The notes under the pieces are model-generated. The model saw only the letters and a list, made by a program, of their open reading frames with translations. It was not told where the DNA came from and did not search any database. Below, piece by piece: positions 23,678 through 34,080 of a stretch of 64,000 nucleotides of DNA (its first letter is position 1; every line of letters begins with the position of its first letter). Location: positions 5,270,001 through 5,334,000 of the forward strand of contig JAHLMK010000001.1 of assembly GCA_019915135.1 (NCBI GenBank), in the 5' to 3' direction. Position numbers and translations under genes: made by a program. The stretch comes from Strobilurus pachycystidiatus. Taxonomy: Eukaryota > Basidiomycota > Agaricomycetes > Agaricales > Physalacriaceae.

Positions 23678-25146
23678 TGCGAGAGTAGGGAGGGTGAAGA
23701 ATGAGACAAGGAGGTCAGACAAATGAGAGCCGTATATAAAGGAAATCTCGTCTTATTTGTGATTGTCCGACGGCTCCTGATTCGGAGATCGGAAACGCTC
23801 ATAGACTGCATGGGGAAACGCTTCACGGTAATGCGACTTTGCGAGGATATCTGAGCGGCCTGCTTGCAATCTCCCGAGTGCGAAATCGGCTTGAAAAATT
23901 ACGGCAAAATAAAACCCGCTGCATATATTGGCTATCCACACGCAAACGCGTTGAACGCCATCTACGGATTCATGGTGAGGATGGAACGATTCGAAGCGGA
24001 AAAGAATAGAAATATCGTACGACTTTGGTCAGTCGAGCTTGAGGAGCGGTGAAGACCAATCGGCGTGAACTCAGATTCAAGGGACGCTCAGGACATCAAT
24101 TGACTCCGTGATTCGCATCATGATTGACGATTCAGGAATTGCCTGAGTTTTGGCGCTCAAATCAACTCTGAATCAACTGAATGTTAGTGTTACCGCTCAG
24201 GGATGATGATGGTGAAGCGACCAAGGTTAAACTCAATGGGCCTGAGGGTCTGCGAGTAGACACTAATGAGTGAGAAGCACGCAAATGCAAAGTGCCTTGG
24301 CCGTCCTGCAGCGTAAGAAAATGCAGGGGCGCCGAAACTCACGTTTGTGAAAGAAATTCGACCGCTTAGGATACCAAATCGTTACCATGAAGCCATGTAC
24401 CTCCTCCTGCATATCAAAGATCCTTGACGGCGGTTTAGGCGAAGATGGTGACGACTCGGGCGCTCTCACACAAAATGCATATGCTACAAGTTGAATCTTC
24501 AGCTTAGATACATCAGATTAAAACGGACGCACAAAGCGGGATCGAAGGTGGGTCCTCTCGAAATTGCGTACCGAGAATTTAGTATTGTCTATCCGATATC
24601 GATGCGCTAGTATAGTTGAGAGAAAGCTGAGTTGGCGACATGATGCTGCATGAAGATACCGCGCGACGGCTTCTTGTCGCATATCGAGGCAGTGTTTGCC
24701 ATGTCCAAGTCAAAAGAGCGAGTATATATGGACAAACACAGATTGATTTTTTTTCGTGCAGCTTGATCATCATAACGGTCTGCTGTCCGTGTACGTGGTT
24801 TCTGGAGAACAGGGAGCGTGAGAGGATGGGCGGAGGGCGGATTGCCCGATTGGGATATGGACCCAGACGGCGCTTTGCTCTCGACCGCCACCCGGGCCCG
24901 GCCGCCACGTCGTTAGAGCCGTCTCCTTACGCGGCCCGTCTACACGCAGATAATATCCACTACAAGAGTCATTACTATTCATCCTCGTTCAATGTGTCGC
25001 TGCAAGCATGGCGTCCAACTTCGTGGCTCGACGTGGATGTTCATGAGGTTGCCAGGCAGAGGTGCGTGTATATCCCTTCCTCGAATTAGCAGTAATGTTC
25101 AGACTCTTCTTGAAGCACCGGAAGTAACCAGGAATCTTAATCAACC
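23678..25146. other. upstream region of HMG-CoA synthase, no gene seen
   Basis: The promoter of HMG-CoA synthase should lie near 23680-23950. The remaining short open frames show no recognisable protein or splice pattern. Confidence 0.45.
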
Positions 25147-25403
25147 CTGAACTGTCCCATCCATGCCCTACTTCGGCCCGTGGGAGGCCGGGCAGCGATA
25201 TTGGGCTTCTCTGTATCGACCTGAGCAAGTTCCCAGAGTTGCACCGACCTGGACGTCAAAGACACCGAACACGAAATCCCAAGCTAACCGGGGACATGCC
25301 TGATTGAAATCCCCATCGGGTTCACGCGACTCGTTTGGCCAGCGTGATTGCCATGCAACGGCCAGGCACCACTGCCCTCTACTAGCCTCTCTTGACTCAA
25401 GAC

Positions 25404-26640
25404 CATGTCTGCGCCACTTGCCCTCGCTTCTGGACACATTCAAGGCGGCTCGGACGGTCTAGTACGAGTGGTTCCACTCTCATCATGGATGGTCCCTCGT
25501 GCGTACTCGATCGCTTGTTGTCGCGCTCTTTTGCTCATAAAAGGCCTAGCTGCCGACGAGGAACTAGCTTCATGGGCGCACCGCACCGTTCGGTTTCGCA
25601 TGCTTAATGCTTGAGACGCGTATCGTCTCATCTCCAAGGGCCAGCACGCGCCGGGAAAGGTTCAATTATCTGCGTGCCACAAGGACGATGTCATTGATGC
25701 TGTTATCGTCGTTAAGTATCGTACTGGTCATTGTGACTATGCCGCTGGATGTAAACTCTCGTGCCAGCAACATAACAGCACCAGTAGGGAGCTGCGGATC
25801 CTCCTGAGTCCATCCATTGGACCTCCTGCAAATCATAGTTCTTAATGCGATGCACAGGTGCCTGGTCATCCTCCCAGCTGTCTCTACTACGACGTTCAAG
25901 TGTTTCTCCCTGCGTTTCTTTCTAGCGTCGAGAGATTCGAATGTACCACTGCGTCTTTCTTTTACGACGGAACTTTGGGGTACTTTTCCAGTTCATCGGC
26001 ATCAATACTGTGTTGGACATTGACGTCAAAGTATGAAATCATCTCCACCGTTGTTGGTTCTATACTGATTTTTTGTTAGAGCCTGTTTGGCTACAGTTTT
26101 AGAAACAGTTTTTGGGCGTTTTTGAGCAAAACCGGATTTGAAGCGTCTTTGGCCTCCGTGACTTGATGTGACTCTTCTTTGGTTGAGTGTTCAAGCCCGC
26201 CAGCAGCACAAAAGCACCAGATTTCATTCCTCAATATCAAAGTGATCTCAGCCCTTTGAAGGCACTACAATATACTGACAGTGTAAACCCATTCATAAAA
26301 AACACTTTATTGCTTTTTGTATGATGCCCAGGACTGTGCTTATGCTGCCCAACGCAATCCCGACAGGCCTGACTGGTGTCGGTGTATCTCAGTCCGTAGC
26401 CCGGGACTGGCTCAAACTTACCCGCAAATCACGCAGTGACCGCCCAACAATGCTTCAAACCGGTTTTACTCAAAAAACCCAAAAACTGTTTCAAAATCTG
26501 TAGCCAAACAGGCTCTTAGGCATTGCGCGCTGAAGAAGCGATGTTGATCGCCTCAATGGGTCTCATCCAAGGACCCTTCACGCATTGCCCCTTGCCTGAA
26601 ACCTCCTGTCTTGATGTGGATCTATGAACGTTTTGGGCCT
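25404..26640 (+). pseudogene. degenerate copy of an unrecognised gene, interrupted by a MITE
   Basis: The frame starting MSAPLALASGH runs through WAHRTVRFRML and ends at TGA (AATGCTTGA), where the copy at 60980 reads Leu. The region corresponding to later exons is interrupted by the MITE at 26079-26515 and thereafter diverges. I do not recognise the protein; the later part in the sister copy has short beta-strand-like repeats. The copy is probably non-functional. Confidence 0.5.
26079..26515. mobile_element. 437-bp MITE with ~60-bp inverted repeats and TTA duplication
   Basis: The ends begin GAGCCTGTTTGGCTACAG and are inverted over about 60 bp with a few mismatches. The 3-bp duplication TTA occurs at 26076-26078 and 26516-26518. 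There is no coding capacity. A 3-bp TTA/TAA target and a GAG start are as in PIF/Harbinger, so I infer a non-autonomous member of that superfamily. Copy 2 of the host duplication (61660 region) lacks the insertion, giving a natural empty site. Confidence 0.9.
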
Positions 26641-26655
26641 TGGCCGAAGTCACAA

Positions 26656-27481
26656 TGCCAACACCATCCTTGCTCTGACTCACTCACTCTCATTCACAAC
26701 TCTCCAAGAACGGACGGACCCAAGACAAAACATGAGCCAAGGCCCGGAATCTTGATTTTAATCTTTGGGCAGACTTGGAGGTGTGGACATACATGGACCC
26801 ATATCAAATCATTCGCTGGCCCCCATCCCGCCGGAAAATGTTTGTCTTCCCCACCATGCTGTGCCCGTGCTTGACAAATAGCTGTCTGCCAATAACCTAC
26901 TCTTCCACCCATCATTTCACCGCTGCCCTACTAACTGGAAATTGGAAATGGAAACGATGACGCTTCCTTCTTCCCTCCACCCACAGCGCCCCGGTTTTGA
27001 GTGTCACAGCGGAGGTTTCTAGATAGTGCAGTGCTATCACAATCCTCCGTCTTGCGTAAACCACTCTGCTTTCTCTTCTTCGTCCCTCCACAATAATCAT
27101 ATCTGTTACATTGTCGGAGTGGCTCTCATATCCGACTTTTTCTCATACAGGCTCCCGGCCAGACAATAATTCACGGCTATGGACACCACTTGTCGACCGC
27201 ACCTTTCCAGCGCTCGCACTACATTTGCACATTCATTCACAGGCATCTGAGTCGTCACCCTCATATGTTCCTCCTCAAAGCTAGTGATCTTTGTTTTTGG
27301 AGGTGGGCATCTGTATATCTGTTTCCACGCATTCTCATATCTGTTGTCAGGCAACTCAGGCGTTCCGCATGTACATCACAATCTTATCGCCCTGATTTGG
27401 TGGTAGTGGGCATACACGTAAGTCTTGATCTTGACTCATTGTCTTATATAGACGGAATGGACATTGGGAGCACAGGCTGAG
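26656..27481. other. intergenic, no gene recognised
   Basis: Short open frames on both strands have no family signature or consistent splice sites. Confidence 0.4.
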
Positions 27482-27905
27482 TGTTGTAACGACCCAGGCC
27501 TTGCCCGGGTCGTTTACGCTTTTAGCCGGGACCTCGAAGAAGGTTCTCAATGTTTGGAGAATGAGTCAGAAACACCCTTTTGGGTAGATGGCGGGACAGC
27601 GCGGTCCCGCCGCCCGATGTATAAATACAGCACTATCATACTTGTAAAGCCCTAGAGTGGACTTTACGTTTAACTATCCCGTTCTTTGTCCCTGTCCCCG
27701 TCTCCCCGTCTAACAGACCGTCCTCTTAGATATCGACTGGGTTGATCTCTAAGTAACGCCCTCTCGCGAGACAATTCAGTAGACAACTTGAGGAGTCCGT
27801 CTGATTGACGTCTCGGTTCTCATCCATGTTGATTCCTGCCAGCGAGTCACTCCCGATCTCGACAGACAGCCCGGTCTACTCAGGACCCCAGGACGGACAC
27901 TAACA
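27482..27905 (+). repeat. possible solo LTR
   Basis: The stretch starts TGTTGTAACGACCC and ends ACACTAACA (4-bp inverted TGTT/AACA ends). A palindromic GACCC/GGGTC pair lies near the start and a TATA box-like TATAAATA near 27620, then pyrimidine-rich sequence. This resembles a fungal LTR. I could not find a matching 5-bp target duplication, so the ends may be wrong or the copy old. Confidence 0.35.
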
Positions 27906-28209
27906 GTTCTCATCCAGAAGCGCAAGTGCATAAGTTGGGAACTGAGCGCTGAGCTCTCATTCAGATTGGATGGTATACGAGACAGTGTTGCGTTTACTGC
28001 AGCCTATGGAGTCCCATGTTTACCAAGTCGGGACAAGATCACATACATGCTCTCTCCATGCACACGCAACATCGTCCTACTGATATGTGCACCCAGCTGC
28101 AAGATAAAAGTTGAAGCTTTTTAAATACAATAGATGTACATACTTTATATAGATATCCTGCCGTATAAATATCTGCAAGTCAGGAAATTTATGAGTGAAG
28201 TGAATGCAT

Positions 28210-28948
28210 TTATACAATATGAGCATTGTCCTTTTGTTGACCAGTGCCACTAGTGCAGTCATTATAGTACTGTACATCCAACTCGGACTCAGAGTCAAGA
28301 ACTGCATGACTCAATTGTGTGCCAGTCACGGTCCTTTGATTTGGATTATCACCAAACCGGATAGTTGAGACAACAGTGCTAGCCATTGGCTGTGACATTT
28401 GTCCTCCATTTGACAGTTGGATTGTTGCCTCAAGGGTGTTCTTCATCCGCACAAGAATTATGGTCGAGGTTGGTAAGATTGCCTGGACAAAATTAACACA
28501 ATTCAGTATATGTCATACTCGGAATACATGGAACATACTGCAAGATATACAGAACTAGTGTTGGAGATTCCCAATGCTATCGAGAGAGAGTTGACTCCAT
28601 ATGGATTTTGTGCATATGTAAATGTTAGAATAGCAAGTAGAAGCTGAGCAATGATGTAAAGTGCAGAGTCACAAAGTCAAAACATGAGGAGTACCTGAGT
28701 TGCAGCCAGTATGGCTCCTGTTTCAACAAGAACAATCAGAATTCTGGTAACTTGGGAGTGTTGTTTTGAGAGAAGCCCATAGTGCCTCCTGTATAACAGG
28801 TTCCCATAAGATTAGCCTTTGAATTGCATGATAAAGTAGTTTACATACCATGTCTTCACTGCAATACAAGCTGTTGCAAAGATGTTTGTTCCAAGGGATA
28901 TGATGAAATTTGCTGTTACGAATGGATCAAATTTTAAGGAATTTGATT
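28210..28948 (-). pseudogene. C-terminal half of a multi-pass membrane protein, split by the 28-kb insertion
   Basis: On the minus strand the frame enters as SNSLKFDPF, then FIISLGTNIFATACIAVKTW (a membrane segment), an intron with GTATGT donor at 28848, RHYGLLSKQHSQVTRILIVL and further hydrophobic segments. It ends with VRMKNTLEATIQLSNGGQ and a polar tail to TAA at 28212-28210. The pattern is that of a large uncharacterised basidiomycete family of about seven-helix membrane proteins. It lacks its own start: the N-terminal half is at 57227-58007 on the same strand. Joining the halves at the shared TAT keeps the frame (LAND then KSNS). Function is unknown. Confidence 0.75.
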
Positions 28949-29110
28949 TATTCGTCTTTTCCCGGTGGCCTCAGCCAACTCGTAGCCTGCTACATACCCA
29001 TTAGGAAGGTAAGTGATGTCACTTTCTCTCAATCGGGGTTTGCCCCTGACTTTTTGTTCGTGTCCTTCCTTGTCTTTTAGTTCGTTTTCCTTACTCATGT
29101 TCGTTCCCAT
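28934..29110 (-). CDS. small ORF at the left end of the large insertion
   Basis: From ATG 29110 (MGTNMSKENELKDK) a basic/charged frame runs leftwards through DITYLPNGYVAGYELAEATGK and leaves the element at its left end, taking its last residues and stop from the host gene. It is divergent from the F-box-like gene at 29273. No family was recognised. The true protein may end differently in other copies, or the ORF may be chance. Confidence 0.3.
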   Translation of the reverse strand: MGTNMSKENELKDKEGHEQKVRGKPRLRESDITYLPNGYVAGYELAEATGKRRINQIP

Positions 29111-29272
29111 GTCGTCGTGATTAATAAATTTGTATGTTGTATAGCCAAATTCTGTGTCGGTTTCAAGTGTGAAGCGACCTAAGGAAACACGATCGCTGGC
29201 GCCATTTGAGATTTGTGTACCGTGTATCTCCTCGCGATCGTTGTCCAATCCTCTTCCCCTTCCTTTCTTACC

Positions 29273-30519
29273 ATGATCAACACGTACGTCGTAGCATATT
29301 CCTTTCACTCTTTCTGATCAGGCGAAAGCAGCTTAGCGCCCGAACTGGATGAACTGGTGTATTCCTATTTGGGTACACTGGAACTCGCTAGACTTGCCCG
29401 TGTCAATCGAATCGGGCGGGCGAAAATTCGACGGTTCTTCGAGGTCCACTTCCGCCTTCCTAACTTTCTGCGTCAATGGTTGAAATCATCGCATATCGAT
29501 GCATTTTTGGCGGTCTTCGACCGAGACTGTTGGGTCATCTCAGGTTCCGGTGCACTCTCTTTTTTGAGTCGCGTGCCGTTCCCGGATGCCGACCTTGACC
29601 TGTACAACGTCGTTCCTACTTGGCAGCCTATGTTTGCCTACCTGCTCTCAGTTGGTTTTAACGCCACTGTATACGAAAACGCGGATCGTCCCACTCGAAT
29701 TCTTTCTTCTGTCGATGATGCTCGGGATTGGATCACACGCGCAAGTTACTAATAATACTCGCGCGTCGACGAACATTACAGCCATGGCTTGTTTGCCGTG
29801 ATCACTATGATTCATCCCGTCTCTCGATCTAAGGTTCAGCTGAATCTGGTTACTGAGTCTATTACAAACGTGATTTTCGCTTTTCATAGCAGTGGGTTTC
29901 GTTTTTTTCTGCCTGTTTCTTATGTCTTATTCTATGTCTTATTCTATTTTTTTTTTCTTTAGCTCTGGTCATGAACATTGTTACGAGCTCCTATGCGATG
30001 TGTTTATTTCCGCATACGACCCTCTGCCTGAAAAGAGGTGTGATTGTCGGCCGTGTGAAGGATATTGAGCCCATCGTTCAAAAGTATAAGCAGCGTGGCT
30101 GGGAACTGGGATCGGGGTCCGTCGGTGTGCTTCATCGGGAACTCGTGGGTATGAGATTCGTTGGTGACGCACAGTCATTCGCTATACGGTTTAAAGGATT
30201 GGGTGAGGAGCTGTCCGGAAGCTTTGGCCGACGGTGGCCTTTCTATTCTAGGTTGTACGAGTTGTACGGCAATTCGTGGGAGCTCTTTGTCGAAGGAGAT
30301 AGATGGCTGTCGCAGTGTGCGATTCGGTCAGACATTGTTCGGAGTGTCCTCGATAATGGGAAAGTGACGATTTGGAGTCTCGCACCAAGCGTTGTACGGG
30401 CTATGGGGATGGACATTTGGGTGTGGGATCATGGTAGGAGACTCGACTCTGTTGACCATTTGCCGGTCAAAATGTGGGCGCTTGTCAGAGAGGCTACTAA
30501 AAAAGTATTACTGCAGTGA
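29273..30519 (+). CDS. F-box-like protein, family member A (possible frame break)
   Basis: ATG 29273 joined over intron 29284-29328 gives MINTSLAPELDELVYSYLG, an F-box-like start (proline, then Leu-rich helices). Next is DCWVISGSGALSFLSRV, an alternation reminiscent of nucleotidyltransferase-type folds in this family. After a break near 29745-29786 the frame continues (GLFAVITMIHPV...LNLVTESITNVIFAFHS). An intron at about 29894-29961 then leads to LVMNIVTSSYAMCLFP and a long C-terminal part to TGA 30519. At the break two TAA codons coincide with a perfect TACTAAT branch motif and a following CAG, but no donor restores the frame exactly, so a 1-nt indel or a misjudged intron is likely. It is paralogous to the gene at 30806. 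Confidence 0.5.
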
Positions 30520-30805
30520 TATTGTGTTGCTCTGCGTTGTTTTCGTTTAGTTCGATTATTTGGAAATTTCTGTCCACATTTGTACGAATCGTTTGCCATT
30601 CTTGGTCATTTTTCATTATTATTCGTCGCGCTTTGGTTCGTCGCATCGCCGAGGTTCGTAACTTTTTTTACGCCGGGTAGATGTCGATATCCTTATCCGG
30701 ACGCCATTGCGCCTTCACTAAATCCTTCCTTCTTTCACCATCTTGTTTTCATAACGTAGTGCGTTTCTTACGCGTTTTGGTTTTGTCTGACAGTCGTTCT
30801 TCAGC

Positions 30806-32378
30806 ATGGTCACGGCCAGTCCCAAGAACAAGCTTATCGGCCATCTGAATTCGTGGCTCCCGTCGTGTCTGCTTGTGATTGCTTTCGTAAAACTTCTGCA
30901 AACCACGGACGTTGTCATAGGCGGTGACCTTCCCCTCCACTTTTTCGACGCTCGTATTTCCCTTTCCACCAATCTCCGGCTTCATGGTCATACACGATTT
31001 TGTGATACTGTCACTCGGTTTTTCCACTCGGCCAGTTACACATTGGTTACGGTTGCGTTTCCTCGCCATTGCTCCTTTTTCGCTAAACACGATCCGTCCT
31101 TTTATGAGGCCTCGACGCCATCTGAACGGGACCGAGTCGTATTTAACTTTCGAGATGAACGAGGTTACTCTGTAACGTTCGATGCATCTCCGGAAGGTGC
31201 CATGGACAGTCTACTCTCATGTCCGTTCAGTGAGTGTTTTCTGGTTGTCGCTCTCAATCGCCGTTAATTTGTGTGTAGCTATGGACATGAATTTCATTTC
31301 CGCTACGCGCGTTGTGTCTTTGTACCCATCCTTGACTTTCCGCCATCGCCTGAACCTCGTCCTTACCCCCACGCTGCCGGCGTTCGCGCTGAAAAAGATG
31401 GACATTCAACACGGTTCGCGTTACACCCTGCATCGTTCTGTACACGATGATGATCGCTTTCTTGAGGCGCGTGAGCTCTTGGCTCCGACGCGTTACCTCG
31501 GCGATGGTTATTGTGAAGTACTTCCTTTGGAGTCTGGCGGACACAGTGACTCGTTTCTTGCCTCGCACTCTTGGGCATTTTTTCCTGTTCCTCTTCCTTG
31601 TGGACGGGGAACCTTGTATCATTGCCATCGTTATCAGGTCCTGGGCGAACTTTTCACCGACGGTGTGGTTAAATATCACTGCCTTGCGCATCGCACCATG
31701 TCGTTGCTCGAGAAAGATAAAATGACTATCCCTGTGATACGCTTTTTGTGAGGCCTCCCCTTCTTCTTGCGTCTTATGTTCCGCTGACGTTTCCTTAGCG
31801 GTCACGAAGCTTTCGAGCGGGCTTTGTCTAACTTGTCGCATAGACTTGCTAAGGACGACGAGACCTTCACGACAAACCTCCTGACCCGTGGTTTTTCTCC
31901 TTCGCAAGCTGCAAATGCCATGCGGTCGGGTGTACATGGTGTTTGGAAACTCATCTTATCTGAACACGATCAGCGTCGTGTACTCTTTGAAGACTTTCAA
32001 CAGCGCCTCGTTGACTTGGATGCTACTGATTCGGACGCTACCACTGACAGCGACACACAAAAGTCCAGGACTATATCTTCCTTGGAAGACACGTCCGCGG
32101 CCTCGATTGCCGACGACGCTTCGTACGTTCCATCGTCTGGCGATCTTGAAGACCTGTCGTCGGACTCTTCCTCTTCGGAAGCTGGTTCTACCGATGACAC
32201 TTCGGATACCCATTCCGATACCGCGCTCTCGTCCCGCCATGCCCGTGCCTCCAATCGATCTGTTATCGATATCGCAGACGATGACAGGGGCCCGTTAATG
32301 CCTGAGGATCTTGATGGGGTTTTGTGGGTCGTTCCAGACGAAGAAGTCATTGATATTTCTTCGGATAGTGACGCGTAA
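30806..32378 (+). CDS. member B of the same family, with acidic tail and SUMO-interaction-like motif
   Basis: Exons 30806-31229, 31279-31747 and 31799-32378 (introns 49 and 51 nt) give one frame of about 490 aa. The N-terminal part has VVIGGDLPLHFFD where paralogue A has VISGSGALSFL. The middle has FTMDMNFISATRVVSLYPS against TLVMNIVTSSYAMCLFP in A, so the two are related. The C-terminal ~150 residues are Ser/Asp-rich and end in VIDISSDSDA, very like a SUMO-interacting motif (V-I-D-x plus acidic). A second such run is SVIDIADDD. The protein is probably nuclear; its biochemical role is unknown. Confidence 0.55.
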
Positions 32379-32846
32379 ATATCTGTATGTCTGTATGTCC
32401 GTCTTGGAACACCAAAAATGAGTTATAATAAGTCACACAGTAGTCGTGCTTCGATCTTCACCTTCCGAGGTTGAGTCATCGTCTGCATCTATGGTATTTC
32501 AGATTGTAATAATAATCTGTTCATCGATAAGTACGTGTCCCACTTGCGATCGTCATCTTTGATTTGTTGTGGCTGTAGCGATCTTGCCGCGGCTATTCTC
32601 TAGATCTGTCTTGTTTGGAGACTCTTTGATTTCGCAATGGTACATTATGTCCTGACTAAGATGTTTTAGGTCTCCTCACTTGACGTCGTCTGCAACTTCA
32701 GCCGCTTGATTCGCAACGACGCGTCAGCGATAATCTCCTCTTCGTGAAATGAGCGTTTCTTCGACGCGCTGTGTCTCATCTGAATTCGTTGGCGGTGAGC
32801 GCACGCCATCTGTTAAGTCTGAATAAGTGTGTTGTTAAGACTCGAG
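32379..32846. other. intergenic, convergent gene ends
   Basis: This holds the 3' flanks of the genes ending at 32378 (plus) and 32847 (minus). No gene was recognised. Confidence 0.5.
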
Positions 32847-33814
32847 TTAACTCGCCTGTTTGACGGTTCCATCGAGTAATGTTACGTTACGAAGCACGGC
32901 AATAAGTTTTGAATCCCCTCCTTTGAGCTCGACGGCTGTGAATGTAATGATCAACTCGACGACGTGGCCTTCTTGAAGCTTTGACGGATTGATGTCTTGG
33001 AAGCTACCAAGTACGGTGTCAATTGCGACTCGTCCGGTAAGTGTCGGGTTGACTTACTTGCGTTGGTCCCCTGTGTACTTGAGTTCGGAGTAACTGACTT
33101 TGTTGTCGGTGGCGTGGAATCTGTTGACGTTTACGAACTTGCCAAGGATACCCTTCGGATCGACGTTGACGTCAAATAATGACTCTTCAAGGTTTGCCGC
33201 GCGATTACGATTCGTGAAGTAACGGTTGGAAGCGTCCAGGGTTCTGTATCCTTGATATTCCTTGAAGACGTCCAAGGGTTTGAGTCGCTCTGTCCCGATT
33301 TCCCCGGCAAACAGGGCGTATACTTCGCTGATGGCCTCCGTGGCTTCTGTGAAAGATGCTGATTGAAATCCGACCAGAGAAACCTCTTGACGAAGGAATG
33401 GGGCTTTGTCTTCCCTGCGTTGAACCTTAGTAACTGTATGCTCGATTGCCAGTGCACTACGTACTTCACGGGCTTCGTCCATGGAGGCAGCTGACACTTC
33501 GAGATGACGCCGTGGATACGAAAGAGAACTTCGTTGTCTTCCTCGTCGAATATACGCATCTCTTTGTTGTTGGAGACACTCTTCACGGTGTACAATTTCA
33601 TGAGATTCCTCTAGGTAGTGGATAAGTCGTTAATCGGGGCGAGGATACCGAAGCATACCAGATCGATGTTCTTGAGATATACACCGTCCGTGTTTTCCGC
33701 TGGTCGTTTCTTCGCGAAACGGTCGATAATTTCAGCTAGAAGGTGGTGAGATGCACTCTGATTGCCCCCTTGGTAGTTCTTACAGGCATCGTCGATGTTG
33801 TAAAATCCGTCCAT
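32847..33814 (-). CDS. unknown protein, OB-fold-like, one apparent frame slip
   Basis: Exons (minus strand) 33814-33659, 33610-33058 and 33003-32847 are joined by introns of 48 and 54 nt. The start is MDGFYNIDDACKNYQ and the C-terminal part is EGHVVELIITFTAV...SKLIAVLRNVTLL. That alternating hydrophobic pattern and length (~288 aa) suggest an OB-fold/single-strand-binding type protein, but this is a guess from pattern only. The exons sum to one base short of a multiple of three. The frame changes by -1 near 33495 (ISK to VSAASMDEA), so either a base is missing or the splice model is incomplete. It is divergently transcribed from 34081 with about 270 bp between starts, suggesting joint regulation. 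Confidence 0.5.
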
Positions 33815-34080
33815 GCTCGTGCGCAAAGAGTCGAAAGGTGACTTTTGCCTGTGGTGTTTTCTTCGGAATTGTTCCTATGTTTCGTCTAGTTTGCAATTCG
33901 TCCGTCCCAGCGCTTTGACTTTCATCCATACCAGAAAGGTTCTGTCTGGTTCGTCCATCTATCCCCTTCCGGTCTCCTGCCCGGTACTCAAATACCTAGC
34001 GTACTTCGTTTTTCCAACTGTCGTCCTTCCACCCTTCGACACCGCAACTCGTTACACGTGTATTCAGCCGGTCTGCTTCA
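33815..34080. promoter_or_regulatory. shared promoter region of a divergent gene pair
   Basis: The 266 bp between start codons at 33814 (minus) and 34081 (plus) must hold both promoters. No specific box is assigned. Confidence 0.45.

Larger units (their letters stand above)
25147..26655 (+). repeat. dispersed ~1 kb duplication, copy 1 (carries the MITE)
   Basis: This aligns by eye with 60721-61790, starting around the shared CCAT.CATGCC.TACTT region and continuing through the coding-like part to about GTGGATCTAT. Similarity is high but with many substitutions and small indels. The main difference is a 437-bp insertion at 26079-26515 absent from copy 2. Confidence 0.85.

Noticed and set aside
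28077..28307. minus-strand 76-codon ORF
   Set aside because: Lies in the 3' flank and last exon of the split membrane-protein gene in another frame.
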